A DNA stretch of 23,851 nucleotides, from NCBI GenBank assembly GCA_964639525.1, contig CAZXDS010000028.1, positions 1-23,851 of the forward strand, read 5' to 3'. Both the position numbers and the translations under genes were made by a program. The DNA is from CAZXDS01 sp964639525. Its GTDB lineage: Bacteria > Bacteroidota > Ignavibacteria > Ignavibacteriales > Melioribacteraceae. This document shows positions 1 to 8,350 of this stretch, piece by piece. The notes under the pieces were generated by a model. That model saw only the letters and a program-made list of their open reading frames with translations, did not search any database and had not been told where the DNA came from. The first letter of the stretch is position 1; each line of letters begins with the position of its first letter.

Positions 1-25
1 TAACACAGATTATTAATCTGTGTTA
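1..25. repeat. Perfect hairpin at window edge (REP-like)
   Basis: The first 25 bases form a perfect inverted repeat: TAACACAGATT, a 3-nt spacer ATT, then AATCTGTGTTA. No T-run follows on the plus strand, so it is a poor intrinsic terminator as seen. The core GATT-NNN-AATC is shared with hairpins at 8475-8489 and 22267-22285, which suggests a dispersed REP-like family. What lies upstream is outside the window, so it could also be the 3' hairpin of a neighbouring transcript. Confidence 0.5.
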
Positions 26-180
26 CAGAAATTTTGACTCTGAATCGCTGTATTTTTAGTGTAACGTTTTGGTGTTCAGGGAATAATACAATCAAAGCGA
101 TATTTCATCACCGTTTCCTTTTCGGAAATAAGTTTATTTTTTTTTAGTTTCTTACACCGGTTTCTAATTTTTAATTATAA

Positions 181-188
181 TAACTTTG
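181..188 (+). promoter_or_regulatory. Candidate Bacteroidota-type -7 box (TAACTTTG)
   Basis: TAACTTTG exactly fits the Bacteroidota -7 consensus TAnnTTTG and lies just before the kinase ATG at 194. No clear TTG sits 17-19 bases upstream, so the -33 element is weak or absent. If used, transcription would begin at or next to the start codon, giving a nearly leaderless mRNA. This is inference from consensus only. Confidence 0.3.
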
Positions 189-193
189 CAAAA

Positions 194-1702
194 ATGAAAA
201 AAATATTAATCGAACTACTGCAAAAATATTTTGACGAAATTATTATTGAATGGTCCAAAAAAATTAGAGGTTTACTAAAGGACTATACTTCCGAAGAAAA
301 CATTTATCAAACTATAAAAAATGCTCTTCAAACAATTATTAGCGTTATTGAAGATGGCAATTACGAAAGAGCCGACCAGTTCTTAATAAACCTCAGAAAT
401 CAATCTATATTGGTAAATCTCACATTGTTTGATGTAAGCGAATTTTTGAGTCAGGGAAGATTTTCAATATTAAAATACTTGGACAGAAAAAACAATCCAC
501 AATACGATACAGTAATATTGCTCGGATTTTTGGATAGTATTCTAGAGCAAATATTCGCGAGATACAGCATGTTTTTTGTTGATACAAGGTTGGAAGAACT
601 TGCAAAGGACAGAGACCGAATAGCCACAAGACTGGAAATAAATCAGCAATATTTACAAGCGTTATTATATGGTTCGGAATCCGCCATAATGATTGTTAAT
701 GAAAAAGAAAAATTTGTTGCTTGGAACAAAGGAGCTGAAGAAATATTCGGATACTCAGAATTTGAGATCGTTGGGAAAAACTCATCTTTCCTTTTGCCCG
801 ATGGAAATAATTACGTAAATGAGCTTAAAGATATAAAAAGAATAGTTCAATCTGACGGACACTATAAGCTTACAGAAACAGAAAGAAAGACAAAAGACGG
901 AAGAGTAATTCCGGTAACGCTTACAGTTACTAAGCTAACCGGTGCAAATGGAAAATACGGCGGACGCTCGGTTATCATTAATGATGTTACAGAAGTAAAA
1001 ACATTGCAGCGCCAGGTTGATCAATCGGAAAAACTTGCGGTAATAGGTCAGCTTGCAGCGGGTGTAGCTCACGAAATCGGAAATCCATTGACATCCATTT
1101 CATCTGTTGTTCAATTATTACAAAGAAAAACAAAAGAACAATTTGCGGTGAACCAACTTGCCGCACTTAAAGAAAATATTGACAGAATTTCAAAAATTGT
1201 GCGTGAGCTTGTAGATTTTTCCCGTCCACCCGGTTATGAACAAACAAGTACAAATATCACCAATGTAATTAAAACAGCTATAGGTATTGTTCGTTACGAT
1301 AAACGGGTTAAACAAGTTGATTTTGAATCCAACCTATCTGAAGAATTACCTGAAGTGAATATTGTTCCCGATCAACTTTTACAGGTATTTGTTAATATTT
1401 TAATCAACGCATTAGATGCAATTAACGGAATCGGAATTATAAGCGTAAAGACTTATCAGGACAGAAAACATATATATGTTGAACTGAAAGATGACGGCTG
1501 CGGAATGAATAAAGAAGTAATTAATAAAATATTCGATCCGTTTTTTACTACAAAAGAAGTCGGCAAAGGAACGGGGCTTGGGCTATCAGTGAGTTATGGC
1601 ATTATTTCCAAATTCGGCGGAGATATAAAAGTTGAGAGTGAAGTTGAAAAGTACAGTTTGTTTACGGTTGTTCTTCCCTACGGAAATAATATACGAGTTT
1701 AA
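194..1702 (+). CDS. PAS-domain sensor histidine kinase (NtrB-like)
   Basis: A 502-residue cytoplasmic two-component sensor kinase that would autophosphorylate on histidine and pass phosphate to a response regulator not present next to it. The first ~140 residues look helical and lack membrane segments or a signal peptide. A PAS domain covers about residues 150-275 (AIMIVNEKEKFVAWNKGAEEIFGYS and following). The H-box AHEIGNPL places the phospho-acceptor at His293. The ATPase domain shows an N-box around 401-408 (NILINALDAI), G1 (DDGCGM), F-box (FDPFFTTK) and G2 (GKGTGLGLS). The AHEIGNPL H-box and tight ATPase motifs resemble NtrB/AtoS-type kinases, which often pair with sigma-54 activators, but no partner is visible. 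The ATG at 194 is a clean start. The gene is convergent with the giant surface-protein gene. The kinase assignment is certain; the signal sensed is unknown. Confidence 0.93.
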   Translation: MKKILIELLQKYFDEIIIEWSKKIRGLLKDYTSEENIYQTIKNALQTIISVIEDGNYERADQFLINLRNQSILVNLTLFDVSEFLSQGRFSILKYLDRKNNPQYDTVILLGFLDSILEQIFARYSMFFVDTRLEELAKDRDRIATRLEINQQYLQALLYGSESAIMIVNEKEKFVAWNKGAEEIFGYSEFEIVGKNSSFLLPDGNNYVNELKDIKRIVQSDGHYKLTETERKTKDGRVIPVTLTVTKLTGANGKYGGRSVIINDVTEVKTLQRQVDQSEKLAVIGQLAAGVAHEIGNPLTSISSVVQLLQRKTKEQFAVNQLAALKENIDRISKIVRELVDFSRPPGYEQTSTNITNVIKTAIGIVRYDKRVKQVDFESNLSEELPEVNIVPDQLLQVFVNILINALDAINGIGIISVKTYQDRKHIYVELKDDGCGMNKEVINKIFDPFFTTKEVGKGTGLGLSVSYGIISKFGGDIKVESEVEKYSLFTVVLPYGNNIRV

Positions 1703-1791
1703 AATTGGTTTGCGAATTCGAAGTATTTTAAAATTCGTGTGAAAATGCTTCAGGCTTCTAATGCAGATAAAAATCTCAAACACTGAAAGAG

Positions 1792-1823
1792 ATGCTGAAA
1801 CAATTCGCCACGGCAAACAGCAT
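1792..1823. repeat. Degenerate REP-like inverted repeat
   Basis: ATGCTG (1792-1797) and CAGCAT (1818-1823) are inverted around a 20-nt loop. The flanks (GAGATGCTGAAAC and CAGCATGACG) resemble a hairpin repeat I recall from Bacteroidota genomes, here with an enlarged loop. It lies in the gene-free 3' spacer between the convergent kinase and surface-protein genes. It could be chance, since the stem is only 6 bp. Confidence 0.3.
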
Positions 1824-1860
1824 GACGTGTTTGTGAAATGAGAAATTAATTTAGACATTC

Positions 1861-1894
1861 AAAAATAAAAAAGGCTGCTCAACCGAGCAGCCTT
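1861..1894 (-). terminator. Rho-independent terminator of the giant surface-protein gene
   Basis: On the minus strand AAGGCTGCT, loop CGGTTG, AGCAGCCTT form a 9-bp stem (plus coordinates 1871-1894). It is followed directly by a run of T with one A (1861-1870). It sits 54 bases past the stop of the surface-protein gene. There is no T-run on the plus strand, so it serves the minus-strand gene rather than the kinase. Confidence 0.85.
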
Positions 1895-1947
1895 ACAATC
1901 ATTATGGAAAAGGAGTATCCATTATGAATTAACAATGATTTATAATT

Positions 1948-4900
1948 TTATTTCATCAAAATCATTTTACGAACTATGTTTACATTGTTACCAATGAGTC
2001 TGTAAAGATAAATACCCGATGATAATCCTGAAGCATCAAAGTGTACGCTATACATTCCGGCATTTGTTTCGCCGTTAAGCAATGTTGCCATTTCTTCACC
2101 GATAATATTGTAAACTTTTAGTTGATAATTTCCGGCAACCGGAATACTATAGTTTATAGTTGTCGAAGGATTAAACGGATTAGGATAGTTCTGTTCCAAT
2201 GCAAAGGTTGTTGGTATTATTTCTTTTGAATCGCCAATTCCCGTTACTCCGTTTGTGTTTTTCATATATAATTTACCATCACTTGTTCCGGCAAATACTG
2301 TTCCCGCCGGAATAGTGCTGTTTGTTGAAGACTGACTTACCATAAGTGAGCTTACGCCAAATCCAATCATTCCAAGTGATGTCCATGTTTGTCCGTCATC
2401 TTCAGAAACAAATACTCCGGCTTCCCATGAACTTACATATATTTTACCATCTTGATCAATAGTAATAGAGTAGATAAAGCTTGCACTTAGGTTTGCCGAT
2501 TTTGTCCAAGTTGTGCCGTCGTCTTCTGTTATGTACAAACCGTCTCCATAAGTTCCGGCAAATACTTTATCATTACTTGAAGCGAGTGCCCAAATAAAGT
2601 CATAACCAACATTCAATTTAGTCCAGTTTGTTCCGCCGTTTATTGACATTGAAACTCCACCGCCAACACTACCAACAAATAAGTGAGAGTCCGATGTTAC
2701 GGTCATTGCTTGTATTGCGAGCATATAACCTAAGCCTGTATTTACCTCTGTCCATGTAGCACCGTCGTCGGTTGATTTGAAAACTCCAAATCCCCATGTT
2801 CCGGCATAAAGGTATCCATCGCCGTCAACAACTATGGTTCTAACATCTTTATACTGCATTGATGTAAGTATCCATGCGCTTCCGTCATAACGATATACAC
2901 CTTGTTCTGTTGCTGCAAATATATAACCGTTATAGGCTTTCAATGACCAGATGAATCCAACGTGCATATCTGAATTTATTACCGTCCAGTCAGTTCCGTT
3001 TGTAGATTTGTAAATGATTCCGCCCCATGTACCTGAGTACATATTTCCGGCATCGTCATAAGTTAATGACCAGATAATTTGTCCGGCACCGTAATTGCCA
3101 ACATATTCCCAATCATCACCATCACCGGTTCCGCCGCCTGTTCCGCCACCGGTACCATGATTTGATAACAATATTGATGCTGTGTCATAATCATCTTCAG
3201 TCTCAATACCGTTTGCAGGTTCCGAATCAGGATCGTGCTGTGATGTAGCTGTGATTTCTGCAATGTTTACAACTGTTGAGTCAGCAGGTAAGTTTCCGAT
3301 AAATTTCTTGTTATTAAACTGTCCGGTTCCTTCTATAAATTTAGCAACCATTTGACCGTTAATAACACCGCTTATAAAGTTCACTTTTGCATAAGGCGCC
3401 AACAATGAACCGCGAATATCTATATTTACTAATGTAAGATTGTGTGCTTGATAGAAATTATACATAACATTCTGTATCGAAGTACCGGTTACGCTTAATC
3501 CGCCACTCCAGCTTACATTGCTTCTACTAACGTTTACTAATACTACCGAACCGTTAGGAACGTTGATGCTTACATTGTTTGCATTCGATAAATCATTTCC
3601 GTCAATCTTAAATACATTTAAGAACGGATCTGTTCCGGTTAAAGTTAAACCGCCATATTGGAAAGTTGTAGTTCCGTTTGTAGTGTAATTTTTCAACTGT
3701 CCGGATAAATTTCTTAAGTGAGATCTTGCTGCTGCAAAATCAATTGGATTATCATGGCGTAAAGTTCCGCCCGTTATACTTACATTAGCTTGAGGTAAAT
3801 TAGTTGTGTGTCCGTAAACAACGTTTCCATTATAAACCGCCCCACTTCCGTAGGTTAGGTTATTTCCAACTACCAATACATCTTCGCTTCCGTTTGATGG
3901 TGCTAACTTATCACCAATACTGTAATTTGCAAAACTTGCATTACGACCAACAGCCACTTTACCTTCTGTATCCGATGAAGGCTGACTGATATCGTACAAT
4001 ACAAATACGTTGTAATCCGCAGCATCTCCAAGATTTAATGATGATGAACTTGATAGCTGTACGTCAACTTGTGCTGTAATTGTTAAGCTTGCAAAAGCTC
4101 CGTTAGCAACTGCACCAACTGTCCAAAGACCTGTTACGTTATCATAAGTTCCTTGAGTTGCTGAATATGACTGATAAACTGCTCCGTCAGGAAGTAAATC
4201 TGTTACTTCAACACCGCTTGCATCTGCAGGTCCATCATTAAATACTTTAATTGTATAGTTAATAATATCTCCGTCATTCGGAGTTGTATTATCAACATGT
4301 TTTACTAATCTTAAATCAGCTTCGTCCGGTGCCGGTTCATAAATACCTGCATCCCATGTTAAGTCTGTTTCGCCTGCTGCAAGTGTTGTACAAGTTGTTT
4401 TACCATTGCTCAAGTTTGCATCAGAATCTTTTGTATCGTCACCACCTGCATTTTTAGAACTAAATACATATCCGTTAGGAAGTACAAACTGTACATAATA
4501 GTCGTTAGGTGTAAGATTATCGAATAAATAATTACCGTTGTTATCTGTAGTTGTAGAGCTAACAAAAACATCACTGCAATCGTATAGTTTAACAGTTATG
4601 TTTGCTGCACCGTTTTCACCGATGTCTTGAATACCATTTTCGTTTGTATCTAACCAAACATAATCACCGATACTTGCTTTTGATAAGTACATTCCGGCAT
4701 CCCAAGTTAAATCGTTTTCGCCGGCATCAATTGTAGTACAAGTTGTTTTTCCGCTTGTTAAATCAACATCAGAATCAACCGCATCTACAGAACCGTTATC
4801 TTTAGGACTGAATTCATATCCGTTTGGTTTTACAACTTGTACATAATAATCACCAGGAGTAAGATTAGCAAATAAGTAATTACCATTATTATCAGTAGTT

Positions 4901-7656
4901 GTTGAGCCTAAGAATGCGTCATTGCAATCGAATAAATTAACTGTAATTCCGGGTATTCCATTTTCGCCGTTATCTTGAATACCGTTTTCATTTGAATCAA
5001 ACCATACTTTGTCGCCAATAGAACCAGGCTGTACACAAACAACAGTAGTTGTCCAACTTGAAGGCATTTCTATATTCTGTAAATAAGTCCCGTCAGGACG
5101 TTTTGGATGACCAACTGCATTTGCATCATTTACTAATTGACCGCAGTCATTATCAGTTGCCGTGTATGTTTTTGTAAATTCAAATACTTCACCCGGCTGT
5201 ACAACATGGTTCCAAATTTGATGATTTCCGGTAGGATTTATTAAAGCATCAAATACCGATACACCACCGTGAAGAACTACATCGCCGGTATTTTCCACTC
5301 TAAAGTGATAAGTAATAACATCGCCTGAATTAACTGTTTGAGGACCGGTTTTCATAAATGTTAGTGATGTTTTGAAAAATCCGAAATCGATTGTCGAATT
5401 ATCTGAACATGATAATGTAACGGTAACAGTATTATCATTCATGCTGCCATCACTGTCTTTAGCATCATCACTGCCTTTGTTGTCAAATGTAATATACCAT
5501 TTTTCGTCAGATTTATTCTGCATTACACCGTTGCTGGCAAAATTTGCATTTGCAATTTTTACTTTATAAGTACCGTTTTGTAAACCGGTAAACTGATAAA
5601 ATCCGTTTGCATCTGTTGTAACAGAAGTAATAAAGTTTCCTGAAGCATCTAATAATTTTACTATAACTCCTTCAATACCTGCTTCGCCGTTATCTTGAAT
5701 ACCGTTTACATTTGAATCATGCCAAACAAAATCGCCGATTGTGTTTTCGCATATGTAAATACCGGCATCCCAACTCATATCATCTTCATTGGCATCTAAA
5801 GTAGTGCAAGTTGTTTCGCCTGTCATTTCATCGGCATCCGAATCAACAGCATCGTCGCTGTTTCCATTAGCATCTTGAGGACTAAATACGTATCCGGCAG
5901 GAAGAACAAATTGTACGTGATAATCACCGGGTACTAGATCTGCAAATAAATAGTTTCCGTTTCCGTCTGTAGTAGTAGTTGCAACCAAATTACTTGAACA
6001 ATCATATAATTTAACGGTTACATTTTCTACACCATTTTCGCCGTTATCTTGAATACCGTTTTGATTTAAGTCTTCCCAAACTTTATCGCCAATTGAAGAC
6101 TTTGGTGTATTACCGCAATCAAAAGGATAAACTTTGTTGTCAAAATCTAACTTACTGGGAGAATTGTGCATTGATACTACTTCAACTGTCCCCAAACCGG
6201 AACCGTTGAAAGCCGAAGCAGAAATAGTAACTTCGTAAGTCATATTAAAATCCCAGCTCGGATAACTTGGATTAGGAGTATAGTTGTTATCTGTTGCGGG
6301 AGAAGCAGTTGTAAGAACATAATTATAATCATTAAAGTTTTTACTTAATGATGTATTAAAATTTACAATATCAGAAGCATTGCCGGAATATAAATTTTCA
6401 ATTCTTGGTCCGTAAGTGCTTGGATAACTATTTTGATTTTTCTCCAAATAATCTAAATCAAAATGAATAACGGAATTGTTATTACCGTCAAAAATTTCAA
6501 ATTCTACTTTATCGCTTTTTGCCAAATGATCAAATTTATGATTTCCGCCCGGCCAGCCTATTGTGTTTCCGGGATGTGCATCATCATAAGTATTATCGTT
6601 AAAATCTTTTGAATATTGTAATATAACTTTTACATCACCATTGCTTAAAGTAGTTGTAAATAAAGTACCCAAAGTTTGCTTTACACCATTATTGTCAAAA
6701 GCACAAAGCAATGTTCCATTATTTGATGTAAACCATTCAACGTCAGCTTCCGCAGTTCCAACAACATCAACCGGAGTTGCCAAAACTAATTTTTGCTTCC
6801 CGTCCGGAAGAGTAGAATGAACAAATTTTGTTCCGTGCGGAACTGTTACAGTTGCAGAAGCAGTAACTGTTGCATTGTTTCCTGTTGTTTGGTCTAAGCT
6901 AAAAGCAGCTTCACCATTTGCATCTGTAATTACTTGAGAAACACTTAAATTTCCGTCAGTAGTTGATAAATTAATCGTTAATCCTGGAATTGGATTGTTG
7001 TTAATGTCATAAGCAATAACAGTAAAATTTGCCTGATCTCCGTTTACAAGTATTTGAGAAGCCGGAGTTATAACGATATATGCAGGTGTAACAGTTGAAG
7101 TTGCATTCGCTACCGCATCATTTATAATATCTTGTGCTCTCGCTTTTACATCGGCAGGACTCGTAAATGTACTTAAATCCAAACCATCACTAAAATGCCA
7201 AATAGCTGTCTGGACTGCAGCAGCTTCTTTTGTAGATGAAAGTGAACCGGAATAAGGGACTGCTTTGAATGGATAATAATTATTTAATACATAAGTAATT
7301 TCCGGTGTTGTGGAACCTGCATCAATATAATCAACATTCCATTGAATGAAGTGTCCTAAATCAATACAATAAAAACCAACACTATTTGCATTAATTATTC
7401 CTGCAAAAGTTCCGGCAAAATTATTATATGTATTATTCAATATTGGGTTATGGAAATTAACAGTTGCACCAATATCTGTCCCTGAAACTTGTGCTATTGT
7501 GGATTGAATACCATCCACTGAACCTCCGCCTTTTGTATTGCCGTTAAGCGGGACAAAATTACCAACACTTTTATTACTTTGTGCAAAACTTGTACTTGCA
7601 ATTAGTAAAAGCATCAATAATGTTATTATTGTTTTAGTAAAGTTGTTAGAGTTCAT
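1948..7656 (-). CDS. Giant T9SS-secreted modular surface protein with thioester, SdrB, CAA and propeller domains
   Basis: A predicted 1902-residue secreted protein. The frame stays open to 7749, but the ATG at 7656 is preferred. It follows a strong ribosome site and begins a typical signal peptide (MNSNN, hydrophobic core, cleavage near SFAQ/S). Approximate layout: thioester (TQXA-like) domain 40-185 with Cys97 in FYCIDLGH and Gln149 in AVQTAIW; Ig-like (Big_1-like) region 190-290; an unrecognised region 295-515; SdrD-B-like repeats at about 519, 637, 880 and 999, each opening with SIGD/TIGD and a D-x-N-x-NGIQD calcium-type loop; a DUF11-like domain at 762-880; a second DUF11 from 1111, interrupted at about 1205-1455 by a choice-of-anchor-A-like domain; a Gly-rich linker near 1505; seven propeller repeats 1516-1805; and a T9SS type A sorting tail from about 1817 to the end (YPNPFNPS, SGIYLYRL, KMILMK). 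Thioester domains in Gram-positive adhesins bind host or surface amines covalently, so adhesion is the likely role. That role is inferred; export through Sec and T9SS is well supported. Confidence 0.92.
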   Translation of the reverse strand: MNSNNFTKTIITLLMLLLIASTSFAQSNKSVGNFVPLNGNTKGGGSVDGIQSTIAQVSGTDIGATVNFHNPILNNTYNNFAGTFAGIINANSVGFYCIDLGHFIQWNVDYIDAGSTTPEITYVLNNYYPFKAVPYSGSLSSTKEAAAVQTAIWHFSDGLDLSTFTSPADVKARAQDIINDAVANATSTVTPAYIVITPASQILVNGDQANFTVIAYDINNNPIPGLTINLSTTDGNLSVSQVITDANGEAAFSLDQTTGNNATVTASATVTVPHGTKFVHSTLPDGKQKLVLATPVDVVGTAEADVEWFTSNNGTLLCAFDNNGVKQTLGTLFTTTLSNGDVKVILQYSKDFNDNTYDDAHPGNTIGWPGGNHKFDHLAKSDKVEFEIFDGNNNSVIHFDLDYLEKNQNSYPSTYGPRIENLYSGNASDIVNFNTSLSKNFNDYNYVLTTASPATDNNYTPNPSYPSWDFNMTYEVTISASAFNGSGLGTVEVVSMHNSPSKLDFDNKVYPFDCGNTPKSSIGDKVWEDLNQNGIQDNGENGVENVTVKLYDCSSNLVATTTTDGNGNYLFADLVPGDYHVQFVLPAGYVFSPQDANGNSDDAVDSDADEMTGETTCTTLDANEDDMSWDAGIYICENTIGDFVWHDSNVNGIQDNGEAGIEGVIVKLLDASGNFITSVTTDANGFYQFTGLQNGTYKVKIANANFASNGVMQNKSDEKWYITFDNKGSDDAKDSDGSMNDNTVTVTLSCSDNSTIDFGFFKTSLTFMKTGPQTVNSGDVITYHFRVENTGDVVLHGGVSVFDALINPTGNHQIWNHVVQPGEVFEFTKTYTATDNDCGQLVNDANAVGHPKRPDGTYLQNIEMPSSWTTTVVCVQPGSIGDKVWFDSNENGIQDNGENGIPGITVNLFDCNDAFLGSTTTDNNGNYLFANLTPGDYYVQVVKPNGYEFSPKDNGSVDAVDSDVDLTSGKTTCTTIDAGENDLTWDAGMYLSKASIGDYVWLDTNENGIQDIGENGAANITVKLYDCSDVFVSSTTTDNNGNYLFDNLTPNDYYVQFVLPNGYVFSSKNAGGDDTKDSDANLSNGKTTCTTLAAGETDLTWDAGIYEPAPDEADLRLVKHVDNTTPNDGDIINYTIKVFNDGPADASGVEVTDLLPDGAVYQSYSATQGTYDNVTGLWTVGAVANGAFASLTITAQVDVQLSSSSSLNLGDAADYNVFVLYDISQPSSDTEGKVAVGRNASFANYSIGDKLAPSNGSEDVLVVGNNLTYGSGAVYNGNVVYGHTTNLPQANVSITGGTLRHDNPIDFAAARSHLRNLSGQLKNYTTNGTTTFQYGGLTLTGTDPFLNVFKIDGNDLSNANNVSINVPNGSVVLVNVSRSNVSWSGGLSVTGTSIQNVMYNFYQAHNLTLVNIDIRGSLLAPYAKVNFISGVINGQMVAKFIEGTGQFNNKKFIGNLPADSTVVNIAEITATSQHDPDSEPANGIETEDDYDTASILLSNHGTGGGTGGGTGDGDDWEYVGNYGAGQIIWSLTYDDAGNMYSGTWGGIIYKSTNGTDWTVINSDMHVGFIWSLKAYNGYIFAATEQGVYRYDGSAWILTSMQYKDVRTIVVDGDGYLYAGTWGFGVFKSTDDGATWTEVNTGLGYMLAIQAMTVTSDSHLFVGSVGGGVSMSINGGTNWTKLNVGYDFIWALASSNDKVFAGTYGDGLYITEDDGTTWTKSANLSASFIYSITIDQDGKIYVSSWEAGVFVSEDDGQTWTSLGMIGFGVSSLMVSQSSTNSTIPAGTVFAGTSDGKLYMKNTNGVTGIGDSKEIIPTTFALEQNYPNPFNPSTTINYSIPVAGNYQLKVYNIIGEEMATLLNGETNAGMYSVHFDASGLSSGIYLYRLIGNNVNIVRKMILMK

Positions 7657-7660
7657 TAAC

Positions 7661-7668
7661 TCCTCCTT
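7661..7668 (-). promoter_or_regulatory. Ribosome binding site that fixes the surface-protein start
   Basis: The minus strand reads AAGGAGGA four bases before the ATG at 7656. This near-perfect Shine-Dalgarno is unusual for this phylum. It decides in favour of the start that begins the signal peptide, rather than the upstream in-frame codon at 7749, which would put about 31 extra residues before the signal peptide. Confidence 0.8.
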
Positions 7669-7689
7669 TTGTTGTGATTGCTTTTCTTT

Positions 7690-7717
7690 GAAACTATTTT
7701 CGATGACAGTTAGCCAA
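7690..7717 (-). promoter_or_regulatory. Candidate promoter of the surface-protein gene
   Basis: On the minus strand TTG (7717-7715) is followed after 18 bases by TAGTTTC (7696-7690). This approximates the Bacteroidota TTG/TAnnTTTG promoter with one mismatch at the last base. It lies 34 bases before the preferred ATG and inside the longer open frame, again favouring the downstream start. The match is consensus-based and modest. Confidence 0.35.
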
Positions 7718-7949
7718 TAATAATGCCAAGCTATAAAGTCCAAAAACACGTTAAAAAGGGAAATTCAATCAAAAATGGAAAAATCTAAACGTCTCATAAT
7801 GATAATTTGCCTTAGTTTGATATTAAAATTCGATTAAATTTTAGTGAAGGAAAATGTTGAAATTCTACAAATTTAGGTCTAATCAAGAAAATACTTTTTG
7901 TACCGGTTCAGCATAAAATGGGAAAAATATAAAAATATTTAAGGTGAGA

Positions 7950-8350
7950 TTAAGCAGCACGATTAGCCTCCGCTTTAAATATCCTCACCTTATTGAGTTT
8001 GCGTTGTCTTGCATTTAATCTATCATCAGCTCTGCCGAGAAAGACGTCTTCCGGAGTTAAATAAAATAAAGAACTATGCAATTTTTCAGTATTGTAAAAA
8101 TTAATATTTCTAGAAATTTGTTTACGTGCATCATCAATATTTATAAATGAAGTTTTTCTCAAATGTTCTTCGCTTATTGAGCGATGGAATCTTTCAATTT
8201 TGCCGTTAGCTTGGGGATAGGCTACAGAAGTTCGTAATATACGAAGCGAAATCTTTACTAATATATTGGCTTCCGTTATCTGATATTATTCTCGGTTTAT
8301 TATTAGGAAATTTTTCCATTGCTTTTTGAATCGTCAACGTGAAAAGGAAA
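7950..8350 (-). pseudogene. Remnant of an IS3/IS481-type (rve integrase-core) transposase
   Basis: The 3' part of a DDE transposase gene, broken by at least one frameshift. In one frame, upstream on the minus strand, TLTIQKAMEKFPNN then SDNGSQYISKDFASYI carries the second catalytic Asp. Just after this (about 8233-8243) the reading shifts frame, and RTSVAYPQANGKIERFHRS with the catalytic Glu continues into YNTEKLHSSLFYLTPEDVF and the C-terminus ending at 7950. Compared with typical family members, several residues also seem missing at the junction. The N-terminal helix-turn-helix and first Asp are absent. The piece from 7950 to 8162 can be opened from a TTG but is not an independent gene. AT-rich sequence just beyond its stop (about 7895-7945) may include the old IS end, though no matching inverted repeat is visible at the other side. 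Inactive. Confidence 0.85.

Noticed and set aside
7657..7749. Longer N-terminus of the surface protein beginning at 7749
   Set aside because: The extension would put 31 residues before a clear signal peptide. A near-perfect Shine-Dalgarno and a promoter-like pair lie inside it, so the start at 7656 is preferred.
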